DNA of 43,350 nt from the NCBI GenBank assembly GCA_018242645.1, contig JAFEBN010000006.1:1-43350 (forward strand), written 5' to 3'. The translations under genes and the position numbers were made by a program. How positions within the stretch are numbered: position 1 is the stretch's first letter; each line of letters starts with the position of its first letter. Below, one piece after another: positions 1-8,277 of this stretch. Source of the stretch: Planctomycetota bacterium (GTDB taxonomy: Bacteria; Planctomycetota; Phycisphaerae; Phycisphaerales; UBA1924). The notes beneath the pieces are model-generated. The model had not been told where the DNA came from and made no database searches. It saw only the letters and a list, made by a program, of their open reading frames with translations.

Positions 1-713
1 GCATCGCACAGGATGTCTTCGCCGATGCCCTCCACTTTGTACACGTGGGGCGTCGGCATTGTCTTGGTGTAAAAGTAGTGATAGTGCACGCTGCCGATGG
101 GGTCGACGCCGACGATCCGCACCTGCGGGTGGTTCTTCTTGAAATAGCGTCCGATGCCGGAGATCGTGCCGCCGGTTCCGGCGCCCGCAACCACCGCGTC
201 CAACTTTCCCCCCGTCTGCTTCCAGATCTCGGGGCCGGTCGAGCGTTCATGGGCGTCGATGTTGAGCGGGTTGTGGTACTGGTTCACGTAGAACGCGCCC
301 GGCGTCTCGCGGGCGATGCGCTTGGCGGTTTCCACGTAGTGCTGGGGCGAATCGCCCGGCACGTCGGTCGGGGTGATCACGACTTCCGCGCCAAAGGCCT
401 TGAGCATGTTGACCTTTTCGAGGCTCATCTTGTCCGGCATGGTGAAAACGCATCGGTAGCCCCGCACCGCCGCCCACATGGCCACGCCCTGCCCCGTGTT
501 GCCGCTGGTGTTCTCGACGATCGTGGCGCCCGGCTTAATCAGCCCCTGCTTCTCGCTCTCGTTCAGAATGTGGACCGCCATCCGGTCCTTGATCGAGCCC
601 GTCGGGTTCATGTACTCGCACTTCACGAGCACAGTGGCGGAGTTGGGCGGCACGACCTTGTTGAGCCGCACGAGGGGAGTATTACCGACCGCATCGAGGA
701 TGTTGGCGTGCAT
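1..713 (-). CDS. Cysteine synthase / cystathionine beta-synthase family, 3' part cut off
   Basis: PLP-dependent beta-replacement enzyme joining a serine-type substrate with sulfide or homocysteine in cytoplasmic cysteine metabolism. About 237 codons are visible from an ATG at 713; the C-terminus lies beyond the left edge. Seen: NTPLVRL near the N-terminus, the PLP-lysine motif GSIKDRMA, the phosphate-binding loop ENTSGNTG, and GAGTGGTISGIGRYFK. The later stretch DPIGS...YKVEGIGED resembles bacterial and eukaryotic cystathionine beta-synthases more than short CysK proteins, so CBS-type chemistry is possible. Whether a CBS regulatory domain follows cannot be seen. There is no good Shine-Dalgarno sequence before the ATG. 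The neighbour at 848 is divergent. The family is certain; the exact substrate is not. Confidence 0.9.
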   Translation of the reverse strand, partial: MHANILDAVGNTPLVRLNKVVPPNSATVLVKCEYMNPTGSIKDRMAVHILNESEKQGLIKPGATIVENTSGNTGQGVAMWAAVRGYRCVFTMPDKMSLEKVNMLKAFGAEVVITPTDVPGDSPQHYVETAKRIARETPGAFYVNQYHNPLNIDAHERSTGPEIWKQTGGKLDAVVAGAGTGGTISGIGRYFKKNHPQVRIVGVDPIGSVHYHYFYTKTMPTPHVYKVEGIGEDILCD

Positions 714-847
714 AGGGAGGATTACCTTATCAAAAGGCCTTTGGTCGAGCCGCTTGGCGACGATACGCCGGCCAAGGCTCGCGGTCGCATCCGGCGACCG
801 CCCGGTGCATCCAAGAATGGCCCGGCAACGATTGCCACGGATAACCC

Positions 848-2290
848 ATGACTATCGACAAACGCCCCACAACGCTCGGCGAACTCCGGGCTTCCGGCTG
901 GAAGCCGCGGAGCGTGAAGGCCGAACTGCGAGACAATCTGACCCGCGCCCTGCGTTCGGGCGACACCCTTTTTCCCGGCATCATCGGCTTTGAGAGCACC
1001 GTCATCCCCGAGGTGGTCAACGCCATCCTCGCCGGGCACGACATGCTGTTCCTGGGGGAAAAAGGCCAGGCGAAAAGCCGCCTCATGCGCCAACTTGTCC
1101 GCTTTCTGGATCCGGCGATCCCCTACCTCGATATTCCCGCCGACTTCCGGGGCGGCTGCCCGGTCCATGAAGATCCGACCCGCCCCATATCAGCGGTCGG
1201 CAAGGCCTTCCTTGCAGAACACGGCGACCGGGCCCCGATCGCCTGGTGGAACCGCGAAGACCGCTACGCCGAGCGCCTGGCACCTGGAACCAAGTTTGCC
1301 GATGTGGTCGGCGAAATCGACCCCGGAAAACTCGCCGGGGGTGCGAGCATGTCGGTGGAGGAGTCGCTCCACTTCGGACTGATCCCCCGTATGCACCGCG
1401 CGATCTTCGCGATGAACGAGCTCCCCGACCTCGACGACCTCGTCCAGGTCGGACTTTTCAATATCCTCGAAGAGCGCGATGTTCAGATCCGGGGATATCC
1501 GGTCCGCTTCGACCTCGACATCGTCATTCTCTTCTCCGCAAACCCGAGCACCTACAACCGCTCCGGCAAGGTCATCCCGCAGCTGAAGGACCGCATCGGC
1601 AGCACCATCCAGACGCACTATCCGCTCGAGCGGGATCTGGGCATCGACATCATGGAGCAGGAAGCGGCCCGTGAACAAGGCTCGGACTTCCTCGGGGGTG
1701 ATTACCCGGTCATCATCCCCCGCTTCATGAAGGAGATCGTCGAGCAGTTTGCGATGACGGCTCGGAAGAGCAAGTACGTCGATCACGCCTCGGGTGTCTC
1801 GGCACGCTTGAGCATTGCCATGTACCGCACGATGATCGCTTCCGCCCGTCAGCGGGCGATCCGGCTCAACGAGAAGCCGGCGGTCCCCCGCATCAGCGAT
1901 CTGGCCCACTTCCACACCGCCGCGGCGGGGAAGCTCGAACTCGACATGATGGGCAGCCATCAACTCTCCGAGAAGCAGGTGCTCGAGGCGATCGCCGCGG
2001 AGGCCATCCGCACGGTGTTTGCCGAGTACGTGAGCCAGCACGGCTTGGCGGAAATCGGCGAGATTTTCGCGAAGGGCGTGAAGATCGAGGTCGGCGACAT
2101 GCTGCCGAGCTCGCACTACGAAAAACTCCTCAAGCGCGTTCCCCCGGTCTGGGACAAGGCGTTCGAGGTCAACGCGTCGATCGACGCCGGGGTGCGCGCG
2201 AGCTGCGTCGAGTTCGTGCTGAGCGGGCTGTACGCCGCGGATCGCATCAGCCGATCCCAGCGTCACGGGACCATTACCTACGAAACCTGA
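848..2290 (+). CDS. AAA+ ATPase, ChlI/MoxR-like
   Basis: 480-residue AAA+ ATPase of the magnesium-chelatase-I/MoxR branch, which works with VWA proteins as a chaperone or metal-insertion motor. Walker A is GEKGQAKS at 70-77. The Walker B position reads [11 protein letters not shown] at 185-195, so Asn190 replaces the usual Asp before the catalytic Glu191. Sensor-1-like [14 protein letters not shown] and a downstream arginine-rich lid follow. The gene is one base from the next ATG (TGA at 2288-2290, ATG at 2292), so the two are almost certainly co-translated. The client is unknown. It is not a true BchI/ChlI candidate, because no bacteriochlorophyll genes are present. Similar NEL-type ATPases paired with VWA proteins are, to my knowledge, widespread and uncharacterised. 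Confidence 0.88.
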   Translation: MTIDKRPTTLGELRASGWKPRSVKAELRDNLTRALRSGDTLFPGIIGFESTVIPEVVNAILAGHDMLFLGEKGQAKSRLMRQLVRFLDPAIPYLDIPADFRGGCPVHEDPTRPISAVGKAFLAEHGDRAPIAWWNREDRYAERLAPGTKFADVVGEIDPGKLAGGASMSVEESLHFGLIPRMHRAIFAMNELPDLDDLVQVGLFNILEERDVQIRGYPVRFDLDIVILFSANPSTYNRSGKVIPQLKDRIGSTIQTHYPLERDLGIDIMEQEAAREQGSDFLGGDYPVIIPRFMKEIVEQFAMTARKSKYVDHASGVSARLSIAMYRTMIASARQRAIRLNEKPAVPRISDLAHFHTAAAGKLELDMMGSHQLSEKQVLEAIAAEAIRTVFAEYVSQHGLAEIGEIFAKGVKIEVGDMLPSSHYEKLLKRVPPVWDKAFEVNASIDAGVRASCVEFVLSGLYAADRISRSQRHGTITYET

Positions 2291-2291
2291 C

Positions 2292-4040
2292 ATGGCACCG
2301 GGCGATTCCATCTCCACCGGCGGCGGGTCAGCGGGACGCGCACCCGACACCCCGCCGGGGCTTGTGCATACCTATCTCGGCTACGACCCAAAGAACTTTC
2401 CGTCGCCGACGGCCCCGCCACCGGACCTTGCATCGGCCGCGATGGAGCACATGCTCGTCTACGGCTCCACACGCGATCTGACGCCCGAGGAACTGGCCAA
2501 CGCCATCAGGCTCGATCCGCGGCTGTTTCCAAAGCTCGGCCCGAGCCTGGATTCGCTTATCGCGATGCTCGAGGAACGCAAGAAGCGCATTCTGGAGACC
2601 TACGAGATCGAATCCGCCCGCCAATCCGCCGCGGCGGACTATCGCGATGCGCTGGCCGATGCGAATCCCCCGGGCAAATTCCGCGACGCGTTCCAAAAAT
2701 TCGCGCGCACGGAGCAGATCCGCGATCTCGAGAAGCTCTGGGAAGCGCAGAAGGATGACAACTCGCCGTTCGCGCAGGAACTCATGCGCATCATGACGGC
2801 ACTCGGCGATCGTTACCAGCTCGACAAGGCGGCGGGCAAGTACACCTTCACGGGGCGCGAAGCGACGGATGTGGAGCACGCGCTGGAGCTGAAAGACGAA
2901 CTGGAGACCATCGATCGCCTGCTGGAGCAGCTCCGCCAAGCCAAGGACACGGCGCAGCTCGCGATCATCGATCTGGACGACCTCGCCGAGTTCACACAGT
3001 CCGAAGACCTCGAGAACATCAACGAACTGCAGCGGCAGATCGAGGACTACCTCCGCCAGGAGATGGAGAGACAGGGCATCGAGCAGGCCAGCCGCGGGCT
3101 GAAACTCTCGCCCAAGGCAGCGAGGATCTTTCAGAATCGCGTACTGACCGAAATCTTCAGCGAACTGCAGGCCGCACGATCGGGACGGCATACCGGTCCC
3201 ATCACCGGCGAGGGGGCGGTCGAGCTGCCCAGGACCAAGCCCTATGAGTTTGGCGATTCCATCGCCAACATGGACGCGCCGAGCAGTTTTATCAACGCGG
3301 CGATCCGCGCCGGGCGAGCGCCGGGCGCGCGACTGCGCCTCGAACTTGGCGATATTGAGATCCACCGCACGCGCAACTCCCCCCGGTGCGCGTCGTGCGT
3401 GCTGCTCGACATGTCGGGATCGATGCGGTACGGAGGCCAGTACATTCACGTCAAACGGATGGGGCTGGCGCTGGACGGCCTGATCCGCTCGGAATACCCG
3501 GGCGATTTTCTCAGCATCATCGAGATGTACACCTTCGCGAAGGTGCGTTCGACCAGCGAACTGCCATCGCTGATGCCCAAGTTGGTCTCGATTCACAATC
3601 CCGTGGTGCGATTGAAAGCGGATATGAGCGACCCGAAAACCGTCGAGTCGCGCATCCCGCAGCACTTCACCAACATCCAGCGAGCGCTCCAGCTCGCCCG
3701 CCAGCTGCTCTCGGTGCAGGACACCCCCAACCGCCAGATCATGCTGATCACCGACGGTCTGCCCACCGCGCACTTCGAAGGCAGCGACCTCTACATGCTT
3801 TATCCGCCCGACCCACGGACCGAAGAGGCCACCATGCGCGAGGCCAACCTGTGCTCGCGTGAGGGGATCACCATCAACATCTTTCTGCTGCCGAGCTGGT
3901 CACAGACCAGCGAGGACATCCGTTTCGCGCAGCGCATGGCCGAAACGACCGGCGGACGCGTGTTCTTTACCGGGGGTCAGGATCTGGATCGCTTCGTGCT
4001 GTGGGACTATGTACGCCAGCGCCGCGCGATCATCGGCTGA
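2292..4040 (+). CDS. VWA-domain protein paired with AAA+ ATPase
   Basis: 582 residues. The first ~360 are mostly helical and charged, with coiled-coil-like Glu/Arg/Leu-rich stretches around 85-115 and 195-265. The C-terminal third is a von Willebrand A domain with a complete MIDAS start, DMSGS at 373-377, and a later ITDGLPT segment. There is no signal peptide or membrane segment, so it should be cytosolic, like ChlD/BchD or the VWA partners of MoxR ATPases. Coupling to the upstream ATPase (1-nt gap) suggests the VWA protein is the substrate adaptor of a two-component AAA-VWA machine. The client cannot be read from the sequence. The gene ends 9 nt from the convergent ftsY stop. Confidence 0.87.
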   Translation: MAPGDSISTGGGSAGRAPDTPPGLVHTYLGYDPKNFPSPTAPPPDLASAAMEHMLVYGSTRDLTPEELANAIRLDPRLFPKLGPSLDSLIAMLEERKKRILETYEIESARQSAAADYRDALADANPPGKFRDAFQKFARTEQIRDLEKLWEAQKDDNSPFAQELMRIMTALGDRYQLDKAAGKYTFTGREATDVEHALELKDELETIDRLLEQLRQAKDTAQLAIIDLDDLAEFTQSEDLENINELQRQIEDYLRQEMERQGIEQASRGLKLSPKAARIFQNRVLTEIFSELQAARSGRHTGPITGEGAVELPRTKPYEFGDSIANMDAPSSFINAAIRAGRAPGARLRLELGDIEIHRTRNSPRCASCVLLDMSGSMRYGGQYIHVKRMGLALDGLIRSEYPGDFLSIIEMYTFAKVRSTSELPSLMPKLVSIHNPVVRLKADMSDPKTVESRIPQHFTNIQRALQLARQLLSVQDTPNRQIMLITDGLPTAHFEGSDLYMLYPPDPRTEEATMREANLCSREGITINIFLLPSWSQTSEDIRFAQRMAETTGGRVFFTGGQDLDRFVLWDYVRQRRAIIG

Positions 4041-4049
4041 GCGATCGGC

Positions 4050-5012
4050 TCACTGCTCGAAGAGCGCATCGACAAATTGCTCGGGGTCAAACGGCTGCAC
4101 GTCGTCCGGCGTTTCGCCGATGCCCACGAACTTCACCGGGATGCTGGTCACCTCGCGTACCGCCACCACGATGCCACCCCGCGCCGTGCCGTCGAGCTTG
4201 GCGAGGAAAATGCCCGTGACTCCCTGCGGCTTGTCCGAGCTGTCGCCGGGGTTGCCCGCCGCGATCGCCTTGTTGAACTCTTCCGCCTGGCGAAGCGCAT
4301 TCTGCCCCGCGGTCGCGTCCAGCACCAGGAGCACCTCGTGAGGTCCGCCGGGAATCTGCTTGCCGACGACGCTGCGGATCTTGGTCAGTTGACGCATGAG
4401 CGGGTCCTGCGTTTGCAGCCGGCCCGCGGTGTCAAGGATGAGAACGTCGACGCCCCGGGACTTGGCCGCCTGGCAGGCGTCAAAGGCGACCGCCGCCGGA
4501 TCGCCGCCCTGTTGACCCTTGATGACATCGATCCCGAGCCGCTCGCCCCAGATTTCGAGTTGACGCACAGCGCCGGCGCGGAAGGTGTCGCACGCGCCGA
4601 GCATCACCTTCAGACCCCGCGATTGAAGTTGTTTGGCGAGCTTGCTGATGCTCGTGGTCTTCCCGGCGCCGTTCACGCCTGTCACGAGAATGACCGTCGG
4701 CTTCTGCACGGCGAATCGCAATTCCCTGTCCTGGGCCGGCCACATGGCCTTCAGTTCGGACTTGAGGTAGTCGAGCACCTGCTCGCCCCGGTCGATCTTG
4801 CCTGCGCGGAAATCTTCTTCGATCCGCGTCACGAAGCGGTCGGTGGTCTTCACGCCCACATCCGCTTCGATCAGCCGGCGTCGAATTTCGGCGATGGTCG
4901 CCTCATCGAGCTTGCGCCCGAGCAGCAGCGAGCGCAGACCCGAGACGAACACCTCGCGCGTCTTGGCCAGCCCGCCCTTGAGCTTCGCTGTAATGGCCGA
5001 GAACAGGCCCAT
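4050..5012 (-). CDS. ftsY: Signal recognition particle receptor FtsY
   Basis: GTPase receptor that docks ribosome-SRP complexes at the inner membrane. I place the start at the ATG at 5012 (320 aa, beginning MGLFSAITAKL). The upstream open frame is out-of-frame nusB sequence rich in Arg. The NG domain is complete: a helical N domain in residues 1-95, G1 loop TGVNGAGKTT at 111-120, then DTFRAGAVRQLE, DTAGRLQ and KLDGTARGG. The G4 motif is AKLD rather than TKLD, a mild variant. There is no acidic A domain, which is common outside enterobacteria. The start overlaps the nusB stop as TGATG, so ribH-nusB-ftsY is one translationally linked unit. Confidence 0.95.
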   Translation of the reverse strand: MGLFSAITAKLKGGLAKTREVFVSGLRSLLLGRKLDEATIAEIRRRLIEADVGVKTTDRFVTRIEEDFRAGKIDRGEQVLDYLKSELKAMWPAQDRELRFAVQKPTVILVTGVNGAGKTTSISKLAKQLQSRGLKVMLGACDTFRAGAVRQLEIWGERLGIDVIKGQQGGDPAAVAFDACQAAKSRGVDVLILDTAGRLQTQDPLMRQLTKIRSVVGKQIPGGPHEVLLVLDATAGQNALRQAEEFNKAIAAGNPGDSSDKPQGVTGIFLAKLDGTARGGIVVAVREVTSIPVKFVGIGETPDDVQPFDPEQFVDALFEQ

Positions 5013-5530
5013 CAGTCGTTTGCACCCCCACCGACACCCGCATCCCCGCGTTCTTCCCCGCCTTCGCCCGTTTCGCCCGCCTCGGGCGCTTTTTTCTTGC
5101 CCTTGGCCGCTTGCCGCTTGGAAGCCTGATCGAGAAGCGCATTGATGAACCCGGGCGACTTCTCCGTGCTGAATTCCTTGGCGAGTTCCACGGCCGAGTC
5201 GATCGCCAAGGGTGCGGGCACGCCGCCGCCGTGCATTTCGTAGTGCGCCAGGCGGAGCAGGGCTCGATCGACCGCCGCTTGCCGATACGCCGGCCATTCC
5301 GGTGCCAGGTGCTTCATCACGTCATCGCAGCGCTTGCGATCGCCGTAGGCGGCACGCGCTAACGCCCACGCCGCGACCTGCTGCTTGGGGGTCACACGGG
5401 CTTCTTCCAGTGTCGGGTCGTCCCCGTGCAGAACGGAGGACTCCAGTTCCGCATCGCTCAGTTCGCCCCGGGCGTCCAATTGGAACAGCGCCAAAAAGGC
5501 CATGCGGCGTATCAACTTCTGCTCGCCCAT
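5012..5530 (-). CDS. nusB: Transcription antitermination factor NusB
   Basis: 172-residue RNA-binding antitermination factor acting with NusE/S10 on rRNA operons. The all-helical NusB fold is visible from RRMAFLALFQLDARG at the N-terminus to the typical VDRALLRLAHYEM and INALLDQASK segments. The last ~35 residues are a low-complexity Lys/Gly/Glu tail absent from most NusB proteins. The ATG at 5530 directly abuts the ribH stop (5531-5533), the usual ribH-nusB arrangement. The stop shares a base with the ftsY start. Family assignment is secure. Confidence 0.94.
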   Translation of the reverse strand: MGEQKLIRRMAFLALFQLDARGELSDAELESSVLHGDDPTLEEARVTPKQQVAAWALARAAYGDRKRCDDVMKHLAPEWPAYRQAAVDRALLRLAHYEMHGGGVPAPLAIDSAVELAKEFSTEKSPGFINALLDQASKRQAAKGKKKAPEAGETGEGGEERGDAGVGGGAND

Positions 5531-6070
5531 CTAGCGCTTCCTCCCTGAACCACGCCGCAGCTTGTCGGGCAGTGAACGGGCGATCCGCGATTCGCGGCCG
5601 TCCCGCACCGCACGCAGCGTCTCGATCGTGTCGAGCAGCGCCTCCACCGCTTCCTCGCCCTTGTTTCCGTGTTCGCCCCCCGCCCGGGCCTCGGCCTGAG
5701 CGGAGTTCTCGACCGTCAGCACGCCGAAGGCGATCGGAACACCTGTCTTGATCATCGATTCCTGGATCGCCCGGGCGACGCTGTCCGCGATCACGCGGTC
5801 GTGGATCGTCTCGCCCCGGATCAGGCAGCCCAACGCCACCACGCCCGCGAAACGCCCGGTCCGTGCCGCGGCGTCGCAAAGCACCGGCAGTTCGAACGCC
5901 CCCGGTGCATCGAAGACTTCGGGCGTCCGCCCGGTGCGCCGGACCGCCGCCTCGATGGCGCCCAGGCACAGCCTGTCGGTCACGGTCGCGTTGTAACGGC
6001 TCACCACCACCGCGACGCGGGGCTGCTCGTGCTTGGAAGCACCTTTGGACGACCTTCGTTTGACGGCCAT
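5531..6070 (-). CDS. ribH: 6,7-dimethyl-8-ribityllumazine synthase
   Basis: Penultimate riboflavin-pathway enzyme, condensing 5-amino-6-ribitylamino-uracil with 3,4-dihydroxy-2-butanone-4-phosphate. 179 residues, slightly long, with a basic N-terminal extension (about 15 residues) and a basic C-terminal tail. Diagnostic pieces are VVVSRYNATVTDRL, the substrate-binding PGAFELPV, GCLIRGETIHDRVIA with the catalytic-region His, and PIAFGVLTVEN. It heads the ribH-nusB-ftsY unit and lies 51 nt downstream of mlaE on the same strand, so read-through from that cluster is possible. No FMN riboswitch was noticed upstream. Confidence 0.95.
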   Translation of the reverse strand: MAVKRRSSKGASKHEQPRVAVVVSRYNATVTDRLCLGAIEAAVRRTGRTPEVFDAPGAFELPVLCDAAARTGRFAGVVALGCLIRGETIHDRVIADSVARAIQESMIKTGVPIAFGVLTVENSAQAEARAGGEHGNKGEEAVEALLDTIETLRAVRDGRESRIARSLPDKLRRGSGRKR

Positions 6071-6121
6071 GGGGCGGATGGTACGTCCCGCGCCCGGGGG
6101 TTTCCGGAATTCGGGCCGCTT

Positions 6122-6973
6122 CTACACGAGCCCCAGTGCGAAGAAAATCGTGGTGAAAACCAGGTCGCAGACGATCACCGCGACGACCGACTGCACCACC
6201 GTGCTCGTCGTCGCGATTCCCACGCCCATCGCGCCTCCGGTGACCTTCAGCCCGTTATAGCAGGCGATGATCGCGATCAGAAGCCCGAACACGGCGCCCT
6301 TTGAAACGCCGGTCGCAAAGTCGACCAGTTTCACCTGGTCGTACAGGTTGCTCATGAATGCCGCGTAGGGAATATCCAGCGCCGTCATAGAAATGCCCAG
6401 CGCCGCCGCGACGGCCACCAGATCGCCGATGACCGAGATCGCCGTCAGAGACAGGATCGATGCGATCACGCGCGGCACAACCAGGAACTTCACCGGGTTC
6501 ATCGCGTGCGCTTCGAGCGCCTCGATTTCTTCGCCGACCACCATCGTTCCGATTTCCGCCGCGATGGACGCGCCGGCGAAACCGGTCAGCACGATCGCCG
6601 CGATCAGCGGGCCCAGTTCGCGCAGCACCGCGACGCCCACGATGTTGGCCACCTTGTCTTTCTGTCCGAACTCGTCAAGGGGGGGGCTGAGCTGAAAGGC
6701 CAGAATGAGTCCCACGCAGCCCGAGACGAGACTCACGATACCGATCGATCGGACGCCGATTCGCACGATCTGCGAGATGATCGCCGAGCGTCCGATGCGG
6801 ACCTTTGGCTGATACGTCGAACGGATGACCCAGTGCGCCGCGTCAAAGAACAGGAGGGTGATCGCGCCGATGTGCGACAGAAAGCCGATCGCCCGATCGG
6901 AGAAATAGCCAAGGAACCGCATGGGCGGCTGCGGCGGCGTCGAGTTCCCGGGATTGCTGACGGCTTGGCTCAT
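6122..6973 (-). CDS. mlaE: MlaE-family ABC transporter permease
   Basis: Inner-membrane permease of phospholipid/hydrophobic-compound ABC transporters (MlaE, DUF140). I choose the ATG at 6973 (283 aa); the open frame upstream runs into the STAS gene. Several hydrophobic helices are visible, and the family core ELGPLIAAIVLTGFAGASIAAEIGTM appears in pieces (ELGPLIAAI, GFAGASIAAE), followed by EEIEALEAHAMNP, the coupling helix that contacts the ATPase. No MlaF ATPase or MCE-domain MlaD lies next to it here, so partners must be elsewhere. The adjacent STAS protein could be an MlaB-like subunit or part of the sigma-factor switch. Confidence 0.9.
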   Translation of the reverse strand: MSQAVSNPGNSTPPQPPMRFLGYFSDRAIGFLSHIGAITLLFFDAAHWVIRSTYQPKVRIGRSAIISQIVRIGVRSIGIVSLVSGCVGLILAFQLSPPLDEFGQKDKVANIVGVAVLRELGPLIAAIVLTGFAGASIAAEIGTMVVGEEIEALEAHAMNPVKFLVVPRVIASILSLTAISVIGDLVAVAAALGISMTALDIPYAAFMSNLYDQVKLVDFATGVSKGAVFGLLIAIIACYNGLKVTGGAMGVGIATTSTVVQSVVAVIVCDLVFTTIFFALGLV

Positions 6974-6977
6974 TCGT

Positions 6978-7328
6978 TCAGGGCTTGGCGAGTGCGTCCG
7001 CCAGTGTGGGGCAGATCTCGAACACAGTATCAAGTCTGGCGATCTTGAAGATCGCGAAGACCTTGTCGTTCATGCCGCACAGGATGAGCCGGGTCTTGTT
7101 GCGCTTTGAGATCTGGAGCGATTCCACCAGGGTCGCAACACCCGGGGTGTTCATGTAATCGACCTTGGCGAGGTCCACGACAATGCGGGCAGACTTGGCG
7201 TCGTGGGCCTTGCGGAGCCATGTGCGGAAGACGGTGGCCTCGCTGTAGCCGATTTCACCCTGGGGGGTGACGACCACGGCAGGGCCCTGGGTCTCGAATC
7301 CGACTTGCAACGTCTGTCCCTCAGGCAT
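6978..7328 (-). CDS. STAS-domain anti-anti-sigma factor or MlaB-like protein
   Basis: 116 residues from the ATG at 7328, which has GGAGGAAAGGG upstream and overlaps the kinase gene's end by 8 nt. It is a single STAS domain: central strands IVVDLAKVDYMN, then TPGVATLVESLQ, then LILCGMNDKVFAIFKIARLDTVFEI. The SpoIIAA phospho-site motif normally reads DSSG; here it is N-T-P-G, with Thr as the only candidate phospho-acceptor. It lies between an RsbW-like kinase and an MlaE permease. It could be an anti-sigma antagonist, an MlaB-type transporter subunit, or both. I favour partner switching because of the overlap with the kinase gene. Confidence 0.82.
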   Translation of the reverse strand: MPEGQTLQVGFETQGPAVVVTPQGEIGYSEATVFRTWLRKAHDAKSARIVVDLAKVDYMNTPGVATLVESLQISKRNKTRLILCGMNDKVFAIFKIARLDTVFEICPTLADALAKP

Positions 7329-7809
7329 GAGAACCCTTTCCTCCGTCGCACGAACAACCCGCACCGGTGATCAGGTGCTTCTCCAGCGTCAGCCGCATGC
7401 CCCCGGCGGGGCGCTTTTCATAGGTCACCTTATCCATCACTTCTTTGATGACATGGACGCCGAGCCCGCCGGGCCGGACATCGGTCAACTCGCGGCCCTT
7501 GATCTTGTCCGGCTCGATCTGGCGGGCCAGGTCCTCGATCACGATCCGGATGCCCGTGACCGAGTGCGACTTCTCCACCGGCCAGATTCCCAGCCAGATC
7601 GGACGGTCGGGCTCGTTCTCGTAGCCGTGGCGCATGATGTTGCACAGCGCTTCATCCACGGCCAGCGCGATCTTGTTGCACTCGAGTTCCTCGAAGCCGA
7701 ACCGGCGGCTGATCGCCTGCACCATGTCGCGTGCGCCGGTGGTATATGTCGGGTTGCTGAGCAACTCGAGCCGGACGTGCGCGCCTTTCATGGCTTCTGA
7801 GGGAGTCAT
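7321..7809 (-). CDS. RsbW/SpoIIAB-like anti-sigma serine kinase
   Basis: 162 residues from the ATG at 7809, chosen because it overlaps the upstream lipoprotein stop as ATGA; an in-frame longer start at 7905 lies wholly within that gene. It has the GHKL ATPase fold of anti-sigma kinases: N-box VDEALCNIMRHGYEN and glycine-rich box VRPGGLGVHVIKEVMD. The very C-terminus carries two Cys near a GAGCSCDGG tail, which is unusual and could bind metal or simply be disordered. In partner switching it binds a sigma factor or other effector and phosphorylates the STAS partner encoded directly downstream. No sigma factor gene is adjacent. Confidence 0.86.
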   Translation of the reverse strand: MTPSEAMKGAHVRLELLSNPTYTTGARDMVQAISRRFGFEELECNKIALAVDEALCNIMRHGYENEPDRPIWLGIWPVEKSHSVTGIRIVIEDLARQIEPDKIKGRELTDVRPGGLGVHVIKEVMDKVTYEKRPAGGMRLTLEKHLITGAGCSCDGGKGSHA

Positions 7810-8198
7810 CCAGAACGCTCCGAACCCTTCCGCTTCCCCCGTCGTGAGCCGGAGGACCGGCCGACCGACTGCTGTCTTGCGTACTGCTCCGCCCACGCTT
7901 GCCACTCCTTGACGCTCGCCTCCCGCTCCGCGCGAGGCGCCGCGTAGTCGTAACCTCGGGTCGTGCCCGTCCGACGCTCCAGCACGGTGATCGCCAGCAT
8001 CCTCGTGTCCGCGTCGTCGTCGTCGAGCTGTGCCACAAGCTTCGGATAGTCGGCCGGATCGGTCGAATCCGCCGCCTGGACGGTTGCCATCATGCGCATC
8101 TGCGGGTTTGGAGAATCAAACCCGGGGGTGTAGCTGCAACCCGCCCATGCCCCCATCGACGCCAGAAGCAAGGTTGCTCGAATCTTCACGCAAACCAT
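7806..8198 (-). CDS. Small HEAT-like lipoprotein
   Basis: 130 residues. It has an N-terminal signal of lipoprotein type (basic start, hydrophobic LLLASMGAWAG, Cys at about residue 21), so it is probably lipid-anchored. The middle part, about YPKLVAQLDDDDADTRMLAITVLE, resembles one HEAT repeat. The C-terminus is basic and Ser/Gly/Arg-rich. It is the first gene of a four-gene minus-strand set (lipoprotein, kinase, STAS, permease) and overlaps the kinase start by 4 nt. Upstream, AGGAG lies 12 nt before the ATG. Its role is unknown; an envelope sensor for the switch is only a guess. Confidence 0.75.
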   Translation of the reverse strand: MVCVKIRATLLLASMGAWAGCSYTPGFDSPNPQMRMMATVQAADSTDPADYPKLVAQLDDDDADTRMLAITVLERRTGTTRGYDYAAPRAEREASVKEWQAWAEQYARQQSVGRSSGSRRGKRKGSERSG

Positions 8199-8277
8199 CG
8201 TATCAGATCGCTCCTAAACAAGACCGATCCCATCCGACAACCGTACACTCCGAAATCTGTCCAGGAAGGACTATCGG

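Noticed and set aside
1190-2350. 386-codon minus-strand frame
   Set aside because: It is antisense to the AAA+ ATPase, which has all the motifs.
5013-5297. N-terminal extension of FtsY
   Set aside because: It is nusB read in another frame; the ATG at 5012 gives a normal FtsY start.
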